Source: Rhizobium sp. EC-SD404 (GTDB lineage: Bacteria > Pseudomonadota > Alphaproteobacteria > Rhizobiales > Rhizobiaceae). Taken from it: a stretch of 64,000 nt of DNA. This document shows positions 1-12,288 of the stretch, piece by piece. How positions within the stretch are numbered: position 1 is the stretch's first letter; the number at the start of each line of letters is the position of its first letter. The translations under genes and the position numbers were made by a program. The notes beneath the pieces were generated by a model. It ran no database searches. It saw only the letters and a program-made list of their open reading frames with translations, and was not told the DNA's origin. The stretch spans positions 388,526 to 452,525 of the forward strand of contig NZ_LR701459.1 in NCBI RefSeq assembly GCF_902498825.1. Reading direction: 5' to 3'.

Positions 1-838
1 GCTCCTGGATGGTCCTGAGGTCGCCACCGCCGGCCAAAAGGTGGGTTGCGAAGGAGTGGCGCAGCGCATGAGGCGTCGCCGTGTCGGGAAGCCCGAGCGC
101 CGATCGCATCTTGCGCATTTCCTTCTGGATGATCGCCGCATGCAGAACGCCGCCCCGCGCGCCGCGAAAGAGCGGTTCCGGCGCCGCCAGATGATAGGGA
201 CAGAGTTTTCGGTATTCGGCGATCGCCTGTCGGGTGACGTCCATCAGCGGGACGAGCCGGGTCTTGCCGCCCTTGCCTTCAATGCGCAACGTGGTCGTGG
301 TCGGGCCGACCGACGCAGGTGTCAGCGCAAGCGCTTCCGAGATTCGAAGACCGCAGCCGTAGAGAAGCGTCAGCAGCGCGGCGTTGCGGGCTGCGATCCA
401 GGGTTCGTCGGACATCTGGCCGTCGAGGTTCGCGACGGCCACGGCCTGCTCCTCCGACAGCGGCTTCGGCAGGCTGCGTCCGGTCTTGGGTGCGCGCACG
501 TGGCGGGCGCCTGCTGCGTTCACAAGGCCTTCCCGCTCCAGATGGCGCAGGAACGAGCGGACGCCTGCGAGTCCGCGTCCAAGCGTGCGCGCCCCGGCCC
601 CATCGCGGCGACGACTGCCGAGAAAGGCGCGCAGATCGGTGGGACGCAAATCTGCGAGATCGCGCAACGAGGGAGTGGAACCTACGTGCCGGTTCATGAA
701 TTGGAGGAATTGCCGCAGATCACGCTCATAGGCATCGAGCGTGTTCGCCGAAAGACGCCGCTGCATGCTCAGGCCATCAAGCCACCGCTGACGCTGCATC
801 ATCACATCCGGCGCGGCTGGGAGCAGGTCGGTTGTCAC
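1..838 (-). CDS. xerC: Tyrosine recombinase XerC, C-terminus cut by window edge
   Basis: Site-specific recombinase that with XerD resolves chromosome dimers at dif. I translated the minus strand from a GTG at 838; a nearby upstream ATG runs into a stop after nine codons. The 279 codons present contain an N-terminal SAM-like core-binding region and the catalytic domain with the first Arg in GLRISEAL and the HxLRH motif in HALRHSFATHLL. The last His/Trp and the nucleophilic Tyr lie outside the window. Full XerC is about 300-315 residues, so roughly 30 are missing. The reading RLVPLM after a GKGGK turn is typical of Xer proteins. XerC is preferred over XerD because rhizobial xerC sits near priA and atp genes; this part is inference. 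Confidence 0.9.
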   Translation of the reverse strand, partial: MTTDLLPAAPDVMMQRQRWLDGLSMQRRLSANTLDAYERDLRQFLQFMNRHVGSTPSLRDLADLRPTDLRAFLGSRRRDGAGARTLGRGLAGVRSFLRHLEREGLVNAAGARHVRAPKTGRSLPKPLSEEQAVAVANLDGQMSDEPWIAARNAALLTLLYGCGLRISEALALTPASVGPTTTTLRIEGKGGKTRLVPLMDVTRQAIAEYRKLCPYHLAAPEPLFRGARGGVLHAAIIQKEMRKMRSALGLPDTATPHALRHSFATHLLAGGGDLRTIQE

Positions 839-1010
839 GATTCGTTACGCTCGCGAAATGTCATTTGATATCCGGTGGCTTTCCTCGAAGCCTCCGCGAC
901 AATGGTTATATAAGGGTTACGATGCTAGGTAGTGCTGTCGGAAAAGCGGCTGTCATGCTGTCTTTACAAGAGCATGCGATGTCCGGTTGGACGCGATAAC
1001 GGGGACGTTT

Positions 1011-1907
1011 ATGGTGCAGAAGCGCGATATTCACGGCGTGGTTGATGCCATTGCACTGTTGTCCCAAGGCCGTCCCGGGCACATCGTCGATGAACTCATC
1101 GCCGAACGTGGACAGCGTCTCGTCAATAATCCGCTCTGGCCGGTCATGCGGCCGTTTCTCTACAGTGTGCTTCACTACGGCACCGCGCTGCAATTCGCCG
1201 ACGCTGTTGCCAACATGCCGGGCTTCCAGGCGTTCGAGTATGCCAGCTCCCGGCTGAACCTGAATGTAGAAGTGAAGCGCGGAGAGCGCATCCCCGAAAA
1301 GGGCGGCTTCATCATGGTCTCCAACCACCCGACGGGGATCGCGGACGGCATTGCCGTCTTCGATCTTTTGAAAAACCGCCGTCCCGACATGATGTTCTTC
1401 GCCAATCGCGACGCGATTCGCGTGAATCCTCGCTTCGTCGAGATGGTCATTCCGGTCGAATGGCGCGAGGAACACAAGAGCAAGTTGAAGGCGCGCGAAA
1501 CGTTGCAGCTGACGACGCGCGCCGTGAAGGAAGAGAAGGCCACGGTTCTGTTTCCGTCGGGACGCATCGCCTATTGGGCGAACGGCAGGCTCAACGAACG
1601 GCCATGGAAGTCGTCGGCGATCTCGCTGTCGCGCAAATACGGCCTACCGATCCTGCCGGTCCACATGACGGCACGCAATTCCGGCCTGTTCTACTGGCTG
1701 TCGAAATGGTCGACCGAGCTGCGCGACATGACGGTCTTTCACGAGCTTCTCAACAAGAAGAGCCAGACTTTCGAATTCACCATCGGTGAATTGCTGCAGC
1801 CGGACCAACTCGAGGGAGATCCGGCGGCTGTCACCAAGGCGCTCGAGTATCACTCCGTCTTCGGTCTGAAAGCGGATCCGGACCGCGCGTTTCGCGTCCA
1901 GTTCTGA
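1011..1907 (+). CDS. PlsC-family lysophospholipid acyltransferase
   Basis: Predicted membrane-associated O-acyltransferase that moves a fatty acyl chain to a glycerol or lysophospholipid acceptor. The acyltransferase core shows NHPTGIADG (His106, Asp112), the HX5D form seen in the HPLGxLDG branch of the PlsC superfamily rather than the textbook HX4D. It also has an FPSGR motif about 70 residues later, matching the FPEGTR block that binds the glycerol phosphate. I chose ATG 1011, preceded by GGGGA, over an in-frame TTG at 987 with no ribosome site. It is divergent from xerC with a gap of about 170 bp that must hold both promoters. Acceptor substrate cannot be read from sequence. Confidence 0.85.
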   Translation: MVQKRDIHGVVDAIALLSQGRPGHIVDELIAERGQRLVNNPLWPVMRPFLYSVLHYGTALQFADAVANMPGFQAFEYASSRLNLNVEVKRGERIPEKGGFIMVSNHPTGIADGIAVFDLLKNRRPDMMFFANRDAIRVNPRFVEMVIPVEWREEHKSKLKARETLQLTTRAVKEEKATVLFPSGRIAYWANGRLNERPWKSSAISLSRKYGLPILPVHMTARNSGLFYWLSKWSTELRDMTVFHELLNKKSQTFEFTIGELLQPDQLEGDPAAVTKALEYHSVFGLKADPDRAFRVQF

Positions 1908-2020
1908 TCGGTTTTCGCTGCCGATCGATCCCTTCAAGTGAGAATTGCTTTTTGCGGGCTTCGGCTTGAAAATCCGCCACGCTGCGAATGCCGCGGCCAA
2001 GGGAGGGATCAATCAGGCCG

Positions 2021-2713
2021 ATGCGCATTCTGCTGGTCGAAGACAACCGCGATCTCGGCGAAGCGGTGGAGGGACGTCTCAAGCGCTCCGGCCATTCGGT
2101 CGACTGGGTGCGGGACGGGGAAGCGGCGCTCGCTTTTGCCCGCGACGCGTCGTTCGACGCCATCGTTCTCGATCTCATGCTGCCGGAGCGAGACGGAATT
2201 TCGGTGATCTCGGCGCTGAGGAGCGGCGGCGACGATACGCCGGTGCTCGTCGTGACGGCACGCTCGGAAATCGACGACCGCGTCAGCCTTCTCGACATGG
2301 GTGCCGACGACTATCTCGTCAAACCATTCGACCTGCGTGAGCTGGAAGCGCGGTTGCGCGCACTCATGCGTCGGCCGGCGGGACATTCCAGCAGCCGAAT
2401 GGTGCTCGGCGATTTGGTGATGGAGACCGCGGCGCACAGCGTAAGCGTCGCGGGCGTGCCGGTCGAGATCGGCCGACGAGAGTTTCGACTGCTGGAGATT
2501 CTGATCTCGCGCGCCGGCCAGGTGGTCGCGAAGGAGCGACTGATGCAGCAGCTGTTTTCGATCGACGAGGATGTCGCGGTCAATGCGCTTGAGCTCTATG
2601 TGTCGCGCCTGCGCCGCAAGATCGAGAATTCCGGTGTGTCGATCCTGACCGTGCGTGGCATCGGCTACCTTGCAAGGGCCGATGCAGAGGTTCGGCCCGC
2701 CGATGCGCGCTGA
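2021..2713 (+). CDS. tctD: OmpR/PhoB-type response regulator (TctD-like)
   Basis: Two-component regulator, 230 residues. The receiver domain (1-115) has the acidic pair in VEDN, phospho-acceptor Asp51 (VLDLMLP) and Lys101 (VKPFD). A winged-helix DNA-binding domain follows (about 125-220) with RRKIENSGV and the VRGIGY wing. The start is ATG 2021 behind GGGAGGG; an in-frame start 33 bp upstream adds residues unlike the family. The stop overlaps the kinase start by 11 bp, so the two are translationally coupled. Position beside a TctE-like kinase and tctCBA indicates control of tricarboxylate uptake; 11-bp-spaced direct repeats before tctC are a possible target. Confidence 0.88.
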   Translation: MRILLVEDNRDLGEAVEGRLKRSGHSVDWVRDGEAALAFARDASFDAIVLDLMLPERDGISVISALRSGGDDTPVLVVTARSEIDDRVSLLDMGADDYLVKPFDLRELEARLRALMRRPAGHSSSRMVLGDLVMETAAHSVSVAGVPVEIGRREFRLLEILISRAGQVVAKERLMQQLFSIDEDVAVNALELYVSRLRRKIENSGVSILTVRGIGYLARADAEVRPADAR

Positions 2714-5180
2714 CAGCTTCTCGATCCGCCGACGGATCACCGCCCTTGCAGCAATCCTTCTCGTCGCCGCAGCTCTGATCCTGCTCGTCTTCATCAGGGA
2801 TTATGCCGAGCGCGCTTCCGATCGCGCCTTTGACCGGTTGCTCGCAGCCTCGGCGCTCACCATCGCCGGCGCGGTGCAGATCGAGGACGGCGACGTCACG
2901 GTGGAGCTTCCCTATGCGTCCTTTGCAATGGTTTCGGGCGACGACCGCGTCTTTTATTCGGTGCGTGCGCCGGATGGGTCGCTGGTCACCGGCTATGACG
3001 ATCTTGCTGCCGATATGCCGCTTGCGGAAACGCTCGATGCGGAGTTCGACGATGTGCGTTACGGCGGCGAGGTGGTGCGGGTCGCAAGTGTCGGCCGCCT
3101 GATCTCGACGGCGGACGGGACCGGCTGGGTGACGATCCGGGTCGCCGAAACGCAAGGCGCGCGCGAAACGCTGTCGCGCGAGATCGTCAACAATGCGCTG
3201 GTGCCGCTGCTGGTCCTGACCCTGCTGGCTGCATGGCTCGTCTGGTATCTCATCCGGCGCACCTTCGCACCGCTGCTCACGCTGGAGCGCGAATTGCGCG
3301 CCCGCTCGCCCGACGATCTCTCGCCGGTGGACATTCCCGTACCGGTGGAAGTGCGCCACGTGGTCGGCGCGCTGAACGAGTTCATGGCACGGCTGAACCA
3401 GTCGATGGTGCGCCTCAGCGAGCTGGTGGCGGAGGCGGCCCACCAGGTGCGAACGCCGCTGGCGTCGCTCCGCGCCCAAGCCGAGGTGGCCATGGACGAG
3501 ACCGATCCGGATGCCATGCGTGCCCGGGTCGAGCGGATCCATCAGGGCGCCGTGCAGTCGAGCCAGCTCGTCACCCAATTGCTGATGGATGCGACCGTAT
3601 CGCATCGCCTGGACCTCAGGGACGTGCAGGTGACAGTGATCGGTGCGCTGGTCAACGAGGTGGCGCAGCGGCTCGATCCGGACCAATTGATGCGCATCGG
3701 CGTCGAGATGAAACCCGACGTCGCGGACATCGGTTTTCCCGCCGATCGCGTGGTGATGCGCGAGATGCTGAAGAACGTCGTCGACAACGCGCTCGCCTAT
3801 TCGCAGGGCGATGTGACCATCCGCGTGGAACGCGCAAGAGAAGAGAACGGCGACGTGCTGAAACTGTCCGTCCTCGATAAGGGGCCCGGTATTCCCGATG
3901 CGGAGAAGGACACTGTCGTGGAGCGTTTTCGTCGGGGTGCGAGCGCCGGAAATCAGCCGGGTTCGGGGCTGGGGTTGGCGATCGTGCGCCGCGTGGCCGA
4001 GGCCCATCGCGGGCGTCTGACGCTGAGGGACCGCGCCGGGGGCGGGCTCGTTGCCGAAATCTGCCTGCCGCTTTCCGGGCGCGGAAGCGATCGCCGTGAA
4101 GGTCGCGCCGGACGAGGGGCCATCCCTGCGGCGATCGCGCTTCTGGTCGGCGCTTGCCTTCTTCCGTCGCACGAAGCGGCCGCCGAGCCTCTGGTCTTTC
4201 CCGCTAGAGCCGCGGAAAAGGCATCGCTGACGATCGTGGGGACGACGGATACGCGACTCTTTACGCTGTTCGTGGAGGCCTTTCAGGAGCGCTACCCAAA
4301 CGTCACCGTCCGCTACGACGAGACCGACACGCTTTTGATGTACGAGAACTATCTCGCCGGGCAACTCGATCCTCCGGCAGATCTGATGATCAGCTCATCG
4401 TCCGATCTCCAGGTCAAGCTCGCCAATGACGGGCACGCGTCGCGGCATGATTCGGCCGTTTCGTCGATGCCGGATTGGGCCACGTGGCGCAACGAGGTCT
4501 TCGGCTTTACCTTCGAACCGGCGGTGATCGTCTACAATCCTGACTTGATCTCTCAGGACGAAGCGCCACGCACGCATCTGGCCCTTGCGGAGTTTCTGGA
4601 AAGCAATATCGGTCGCCTGACGGGAAAGGTCGCAACCTACGACATCGCAACGAGCGGGGTTGGTTATCTGCTCGCGGTTCAGGACCAGCTGATCTCATCG
4701 CAGTTCTGGCGCCTTGCTTCGGCGTTCGGCCGGACGGGCGCCGTGCTCAGCGGGTCGAGCCCCGATATTCTCGACCGGGTCGATGCCGGCGAACTGGCGA
4801 TCGCTTACAACGTGCTGGGCTCCTACGCCTTCGCGCGGCAGGCGGAGGGGGCGAATATCCAAATCATCGTGCCCGACGATTACGTGCTGGTGCTGACTCG
4901 AAGCGCGGTGATCGCACGCGATGCGCCGAATGCGGAAACAGCGAGGCTCTTTCTCGACTTCCTCCTCTCCGACGCGGGCCAAGCGGTGGCAGCGGGACCG
5001 ACGGCGCTCGGTGCCGTCAGGGACGGCGTGCGTGGGCTCTGGACCGCGGCGAACATCACCGAGATGGGGCGAGGCGCGGTGCAGCCGATTGCGCTCGGCC
5101 CGGCGCTCATGGTCGCGCTGGACCAGCAGCGGCGTGCCCGCTTTCTGGAAACCTGGCGCGGGATCGTCTCGCCTCCCTGA
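2703..5180 (+). CDS. Sensor histidine kinase fused to a periplasmic-binding-protein domain
   Basis: One 825-residue frame joining two usually separate proteins. Residues 1-470 are a TctE-type kinase: TM1 about 13-32, periplasmic sensor domain, TM2 about 165-184, HAMP, H-box AAHQVRTPL (His247), N-box NVVDNAL, G1 DKGPGI and G2 GSGLGLAIV. After a basic linker (SDRREGRAGR) comes a third hydrophobic stretch (about 473-490) ending in an Ala-rich signal-peptidase-like site. Residues about 508-825 form a type 2 solute-binding domain (TIVGTTDTRLF, VIVYNPDL, LDFLLSDAGQAV). I see no in-frame ATG, GTG or TTG at the junction that would restart translation. Positive-inside topology places the binding domain in the periplasm. 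The start ATG 2703 overlaps the regulator's stop. A single lost stop codon in the assembly is the main alternative. Confidence 0.85.
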   Translation: MRADSFSIRRRITALAAILLVAAALILLVFIRDYAERASDRAFDRLLAASALTIAGAVQIEDGDVTVELPYASFAMVSGDDRVFYSVRAPDGSLVTGYDDLAADMPLAETLDAEFDDVRYGGEVVRVASVGRLISTADGTGWVTIRVAETQGARETLSREIVNNALVPLLVLTLLAAWLVWYLIRRTFAPLLTLERELRARSPDDLSPVDIPVPVEVRHVVGALNEFMARLNQSMVRLSELVAEAAHQVRTPLASLRAQAEVAMDETDPDAMRARVERIHQGAVQSSQLVTQLLMDATVSHRLDLRDVQVTVIGALVNEVAQRLDPDQLMRIGVEMKPDVADIGFPADRVVMREMLKNVVDNALAYSQGDVTIRVERAREENGDVLKLSVLDKGPGIPDAEKDTVVERFRRGASAGNQPGSGLGLAIVRRVAEAHRGRLTLRDRAGGGLVAEICLPLSGRGSDRREGRAGRGAIPAAIALLVGACLLPSHEAAAEPLVFPARAAEKASLTIVGTTDTRLFTLFVEAFQERYPNVTVRYDETDTLLMYENYLAGQLDPPADLMISSSSDLQVKLANDGHASRHDSAVSSMPDWATWRNEVFGFTFEPAVIVYNPDLISQDEAPRTHLALAEFLESNIGRLTGKVATYDIATSGVGYLLAVQDQLISSQFWRLASAFGRTGAVLSGSSPDILDRVDAGELAIAYNVLGSYAFARQAEGANIQIIVPDDYVLVLTRSAVIARDAPNAETARLFLDFLLSDAGQAVAAGPTALGAVRDGVRGLWTAANITEMGRGAVQPIALGPALMVALDQQRRARFLETWRGIVSPP

Positions 5181-5226
5181 CGATTTGGCTTGAGGACCGG
5201 CCTGAGCTTCGACCCGAGAAATGGCT

Positions 5227-5244
5227 GACAGGTGGACGACAGGT
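5227..5244 (+). promoter_or_regulatory. Candidate response-regulator operator (direct repeats)
   Basis: Two copies of GACAGGT (5227-5233 and 5238-5244) are spaced 11 bp start to start in the 222-bp gap before tctC. OmpR-family regulators bind direct repeats about one helical turn apart, and such a regulator is encoded just upstream. Function is inferred from spacing and position only. The rest of the gap shows no convincing -35/-10 pair. Confidence 0.35.
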
Positions 5245-5402
5245 TGGCGTGTTAACTTTTGTCGTGATCGGGTCTGGGAGGGCCTCAACGATCCTTGGGA
5301 GGAGGTTGCTCAGCACCCCGCCCGTCTGACGGTTTCATTGCCCTTCCAGCCGTTCGAAGCGACGCCGCATGGCGTCCGAAACAGAACATTTGGGAGGTCA
5401 TC

Positions 5403-6356
5403 TTGAAGAAAACCATTTTCGCTGCTGCTTTCGCGGCACTGCTCACCAGCACATCCGCTTTCGCGCAGATGGACGAACTGAAGATCATGGCGCCTGCGGC
5501 GCCCGGCGGCGGCTGGGACCAAACGGCCCGCTCGATCCAGTCGGTCATGCAGGCTGAGGGCCTCGCCTCCAACATCCAGGTCGAGAATGTCGCCGGCGCC
5601 GGCGGCACGATCGGTCTCCAGCAGTTCGTCAACCGCTCCGCAGGCGACCCGACGGCAACGATCGTCGGCGGCTACGTCATGGTTGGCGCCATCATCGCCA
5701 ATGCCGCTCCGGTCACGCTCGAAGAAGTCACGCCGATCGCCCGCCTCACGGGTGAATATGTCGTGGTCATAGCACCGGCCGATAGCGAAATCGACAATGC
5801 CGAAGACCTCGCCGAAGCCATGCAGGCCGACCCCGGCTCCGTCACTTGGGGCGGTGGCTCCGCCGGCGGCGTCGACCACATCGCGGCCGGTCTCTTCGCC
5901 CAGGCAGCCGATGTCGACCCGCGCGCCTTGAATTACATCCCGTTCTCCGGTGGCGGCGAAGCGCTTGCGGCCATTCTCGGCGGCCAGGTCACGGTTGGCA
6001 TTTCCGGCTACAGCGAGTTCGCATCGCAGATCGAAGCCGGCGAAGTGAAGGTGATCGCGATCACCGCTCCGGAGCGTCAGGACTATGTCGACGCGCCGAC
6101 TTTTGCCGAACAGGGCTTCGACCTCGATGTCCAGAACTGGCGCATGATCGCAGCCGCTCCGGACATTTCGGATGAAGAGCGTCAGGCACTGACGGATACA
6201 ATCCGGACGATGTCGGAATCCGAAGCCTGGGCCACCGAACTCGAAACGCGCGGCTGGGTGAACACCTATCTCGATGGCGAAGAGTTCCAGACCTACCTGA
6301 ACCAGGAGATCGAGGCGACCACCGCCATCCTCTCCGACCTCGGCATCAGCCAGTAA
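5403..6356 (+). CDS. tctC: Tripartite tricarboxylate transporter substrate-binding protein TctC
   Basis: Periplasmic receptor of the Bug/TctC family delivering a di- or tricarboxylate to the TctBA membrane complex; 317 residues. The start is a TTG at 5403 with GGGAGG five bases upstream, giving a clean Sec signal peptide (KKTIFAAAFAALL...AFA, cleaved near residue 21). Earlier in-frame starts would bury this signal. The family ligand-loop pattern APGGGWDQTAR lies near residues 34-44, and WGGGSAGGVDH and GISGYSEF are further pocket segments. tctB follows after one base. Exact ligand is unknown; citrate is only the family archetype. Confidence 0.93.
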   Translation: MKKTIFAAAFAALLTSTSAFAQMDELKIMAPAAPGGGWDQTARSIQSVMQAEGLASNIQVENVAGAGGTIGLQQFVNRSAGDPTATIVGGYVMVGAIIANAAPVTLEEVTPIARLTGEYVVVIAPADSEIDNAEDLAEAMQADPGSVTWGGGSAGGVDHIAAGLFAQAADVDPRALNYIPFSGGGEALAAILGGQVTVGISGYSEFASQIEAGEVKVIAITAPERQDYVDAPTFAEQGFDLDVQNWRMIAAAPDISDEERQALTDTIRTMSESEAWATELETRGWVNTYLDGEEFQTYLNQEIEATTAILSDLGISQ

Positions 6357-6357
6357 G

Positions 6358-6888
6358 ATGGCGACGCACGAACAGGGCGGGGCCGGCACACGCCGGCCCG
6401 ACGAGGCGGCCCGTCGCAAGTTCGACCTCGGTGGATTGGCGATCGCAATCGGGCTGTTTCTGTTCTCGGCCCTGATCGCGCTCGATGCGTCCTCCTATCC
6501 CGAACGGCGCAGTTATGCGCAGATCGGGCCGGAGATATTTCCTTACATCGTTGCTATCGGCATCGCCGTTTTCGGCGCCCTTACGTTCGTGATGGCGCGG
6601 CGCGGCGACTTTCCCGACCGGGAAGCCTTGAATTGGGTTCCGGTGATCTGGATCATCGGGGCACTCGCCGGCATGACCGCGCTGCTCTATGCGGGCGCCG
6701 GTTTCATCATCGCGTCGGGGGTGCTGTTCGGTGGTGCCGCGCGCGGTTTCGGCCGCAAGCCGGTGATCCTGACGGTGTTCGTCGGGGTGGTGATCTCCGC
6801 GCTGCTCTACGTGCTCTTCCGCCAGGGCCTTGGCCTGTCGCTGCCGGCCGGGCTGATCGAGCCGTATCTCAACGCGCTGTTTCGTTAG
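6358..6888 (+). CDS. tctB: Tripartite tricarboxylate transporter small membrane subunit TctB
   Basis: Poorly conserved small membrane subunit that partners TctA, 176 residues. Four hydrophobic segments are visible: about 24-44, 61-80, 92-112 and 118-160 (the last stretch holding two adjacent helices). A hydrophilic Arg/Glu-rich N-terminus and the PEIFPYIVAIG motif after the first periplasmic loop are typical of TctB (DUF1468). The start is one base after the tctC stop, so translation is coupled. About 100 bp containing a small AAGCCT/AGGCTT inverted repeat separate it from tctA. Confidence 0.92.
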   Translation: MATHEQGGAGTRRPDEAARRKFDLGGLAIAIGLFLFSALIALDASSYPERRSYAQIGPEIFPYIVAIGIAVFGALTFVMARRGDFPDREALNWVPVIWIIGALAGMTALLYAGAGFIIASGVLFGGAARGFGRKPVILTVFVGVVISALLYVLFRQGLGLSLPAGLIEPYLNALFR

Positions 6889-6992
6889 AGTTGGCGTTTC
6901 CGTCTTTGCAGAATTGCAGCGCGCCGCACGAAGCCTTTGACTTTCAGGCTTGAGCCGGTGGTCGCTGCCCAAACGAGAGTATTCCGACGGTC

Positions 6993-9849
<2,857 letters not shown>

Positions 9850-9940
9850 TGATTTTCAGTGTCGAGAACGCGTGCGGCGGTGCCCTGCCGTCACGGTCGG
9901 GCGCGTCCCGTCCAGGCATCCTGATCAAGGGAGTTCGCTG

Positions 9941-10954
9941 ATGGCGCGCATGACGATGATCGAGGCAATTCGGTCGGCCATGGATGTTTCCATGGAGCGC
10001 AATGACGACGTGGTCGTGTTCGGCGAGGATGTCGGCTATTTCGGCGGCGTTTTCCGCTGCACGGCGGGCCTTCAGCAGAAATACGGCAAGACGCGGTGCT
10101 TCGATGCGCCGATATCGGAACTGGGCATCGTCGGTGCGGCCATCGGCATGGCGGCCTACGGCCTCAGGCCCTGCATCGAGATCCAGTTTGCCGACTATGT
10201 GTATCCGGCCTTCGACCAGATCGCGTCGGAAGCCGCGCGCATTCGCTATCGCTCCAACGGCCAATTCACCTGCCCGATCGTGATCCGCATGCCAACCGGG
10301 GGGGGCATTTTCGGCGGGCAGACGCACAGCCAGAGCCCGGAAGCGCTGTTCACCCATGTCTCGGGTCTGAAGGTCGTCGTTCCGTCCAATCCGGTCGACG
10401 CGAAGGGTCTGCTGATCGCGGCGATCGAAGATCCGGATCCGGTGATCTTCCTAGAGCCGAAGCGGCTCTATAACGGGCCGTTCGACGGGCATCACGACAA
10501 GCCGGTTACGCCCTGGTCGAAGCATACGTTGGGCGAGGTGCCGGAAGGGCACTTCACTGTGCCGCTCGGCAAGGCTGAGGTGCGTCGGGCGGGGGCGGAA
10601 CTGACCGTGCTCGCCTATGGCACGATGACCTATGTGTCGGAGGCCGCCGCTGCCGATACGGGCATCGACGCCGAAATCATCGATCTCAAGACGCTGCTGC
10701 CGCTCGATCTCGAGACGATCGTTGCGTCGGTCACGAAGACCGGGCGGTGCGTGATCGTGCACGAGGCGACGCTGACATCCGGTTTCGGCGCGGAGCTTGC
10801 CGCGCTCGTGCAGAAGCACTGTTTCTATCATCTGGAGGCGCCGATCACGCGCGTGACTGGCTGGGACACGCCCTATCCGCATGCGCAGGAATGGGATTAT
10901 TTCCCCGGTCCCGCACGTGTCGGCCGGGCGATGATCGAGACGATGGAGGGCTGA
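9941..10954 (+). CDS. bkdA2: Branched-chain 2-oxoacid dehydrogenase E1 beta
   Basis: Forms the alpha2beta2 E1 with the upstream gene product; 337 residues. The transketolase-like pyrimidine domain carries VVFGEDVGYFGGVF (ThDP Glu) near residues 22-35, and FADYVYPAFDQI and MPTGGGIFGGQTHSQS follow. The C-terminal transketolase domain includes LIDLKTLLPLD-type and VIVHEA motifs. The preferred start is ATG 9941 preceded by AAGGGAG; an upstream in-frame extension reads through unconserved sequence. The 91-bp gap from bkdA1 shows no terminator. Confidence 0.95.
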   Translation: MARMTMIEAIRSAMDVSMERNDDVVVFGEDVGYFGGVFRCTAGLQQKYGKTRCFDAPISELGIVGAAIGMAAYGLRPCIEIQFADYVYPAFDQIASEAARIRYRSNGQFTCPIVIRMPTGGGIFGGQTHSQSPEALFTHVSGLKVVVPSNPVDAKGLLIAAIEDPDPVIFLEPKRLYNGPFDGHHDKPVTPWSKHTLGEVPEGHFTVPLGKAEVRRAGAELTVLAYGTMTYVSEAAAADTGIDAEIIDLKTLLPLDLETIVASVTKTGRCVIVHEATLTSGFGAELAALVQKHCFYHLEAPITRVTGWDTPYPHAQEWDYFPGPARVGRAMIETMEG

Positions 10955-10958
10955 AGCG

Positions 10959-12278
10959 ATGGGCGAACGCACAATCAAGCTGCCCGATGTCGGCGAAGGC
11001 GTCGCAGAGGCCGAACTCGTCGAATGGCACGTGAAGATCGGTGACGTCGTTAGGGAAGACGACATCGTCGCCGCCGTCATGACCGACAAGGCGACGGTGG
11101 AAATTCCGGCACCCTGCGACGGCGAGATCGCCTGGCTCGGCGCCGAGGTGGGCGATGTCGTGGCCGTCGGTTCGGTGATCGTGCGCATCAAAACCGGCGA
11201 GGGTGGCGCAGACGAAGATACCGCCGCGCAGCCGATGGATGACGGCGAGAACGAGGCGCCGATCGCAGACGGGATGAGCGGCGAAGGCGAGGATCTGCCG
11301 CCACCGCCTGCAAGCGAGCCCCAGAAGGTGGATACCAAGCCGGCAAAGGATATTGAGGCGAAGGAGCCTGCGCCCAAGCGGCCCACCCGCCCCGCTGCGG
11401 CGCCCAGTGCCGACAAGCCGCTGGCCTCGCCGGCCGTGCGGCTGCGTGCTCGGCATGCGGGCATCGATCTGCGGCAGGTGGCGGGGTCTGGTCCTGCCGG
11501 CCGGATCACCCATGACGATCTCGACCAGTTCAGCGCGAAGGGACCGCAGGCGGCGTCGCCGGCCGGTCTCACGCGCCGCACGGATGTCGAGGACATCAAG
11601 CTCGTCGGCCTGCGCCGCAAGATCGCGGAGAAGATGGCGATCGCCAAGCGGCACATTCCCCACATCACCTATGTGGAGGAAGTGGACATGTCGGCGCTCG
11701 AGGATCTGCGGGCGGCGCTCAACAGGGACAAGCGGCCCGACCAGCCGAAACTGACGCTGCTGCCGTTCCTGATGCGGGCGATGGTGAAGGCGATCGCGGC
11801 TCAGCCGCAGTTCAACAGCCATTTCGACGACGAGGCGAACATCATCCATCGCCATGGCGGCATCCATATCGGCATCGCGGCGCAAACGCCGTCCGGCCTC
11901 GTCGTGCCTGTTGCCAAGCACTGCGAGGCGCGCGACCTCTGGGAGTGCGCGGCGGAAGTCGGCAGGCTTTCGGACGCGGCGAAATCCGGCACCGCGACGC
12001 GCGAGGAGCTCTCCGGTTCCACAATCACCATCACCTCACTGGGTGCGCTTGGCGGCATTGTCACGACGCCTGTGATCAACCATCCGGAGGTCGCCATCAT
12101 CGGCGTCAACAAAATGGCGGTGCGGCCGCACTGGGACGGCGCCGCGTTCGTTCCACGGCGCATGATGAACCTGTCCTGCAGTTTCGATCATCGGATCATC
12201 GACGGCCATGATGCGGCGGTCTTCGTCCAGCGGATCAAGACGCTGATGGAAACGCCGGCCATGATCTTCGTGGCATGA
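10959..12278 (+). CDS. bkdB: Branched-chain 2-oxoacid dehydrogenase E2 (dihydrolipoamide acyltransferase)
   Basis: Core of the complex: accepts the acyl group on lipoate and passes it to CoA. Domains in order: one lipoyl domain (1-80) with lipoylated Lys44 in [12 protein letters not shown]; an acidic Ala/Pro linker; a peripheral-subunit-binding domain (about 143-180, [16 protein letters not shown]); a second linker; and the catalytic domain to residue 439 with [11 protein letters not shown] (His411, Asp415). Starts four bases after E1 beta. Substrate class is inferred from the operon, since E2 proteins are similar among 2-oxoacid complexes. Confidence 0.95.
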   Translation: MGERTIKLPDVGEGVAEAELVEWHVKIGDVVREDDIVAAVMTDKATVEIPAPCDGEIAWLGAEVGDVVAVGSVIVRIKTGEGGADEDTAAQPMDDGENEAPIADGMSGEGEDLPPPPASEPQKVDTKPAKDIEAKEPAPKRPTRPAAAPSADKPLASPAVRLRARHAGIDLRQVAGSGPAGRITHDDLDQFSAKGPQAASPAGLTRRTDVEDIKLVGLRRKIAEKMAIAKRHIPHITYVEEVDMSALEDLRAALNRDKRPDQPKLTLLPFLMRAMVKAIAAQPQFNSHFDDEANIIHRHGGIHIGIAAQTPSGLVVPVAKHCEARDLWECAAEVGRLSDAAKSGTATREELSGSTITITSLGALGGIVTTPVINHPEVAIIGVNKMAVRPHWDGAAFVPRRMMNLSCSFDHRIIDGHDAAVFVQRIKTLMETPAMIFVA

Positions 12279-12288
12279 GGGGACGGTG

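Noticed and set aside
41..868. Plus-strand 275-codon open frame
   Set aside because: Antisense shadow of xerC, whose recombinase motifs are intact on the minus strand; the product is a low-complexity Arg/Ala/Gln sequence.
2580..4364. Minus-strand 594-codon open frame
   Set aside because: Antisense to the histidine kinase; His/Arg/Gln-rich with no domain, as expected for the reverse of a GC-rich coding frame.
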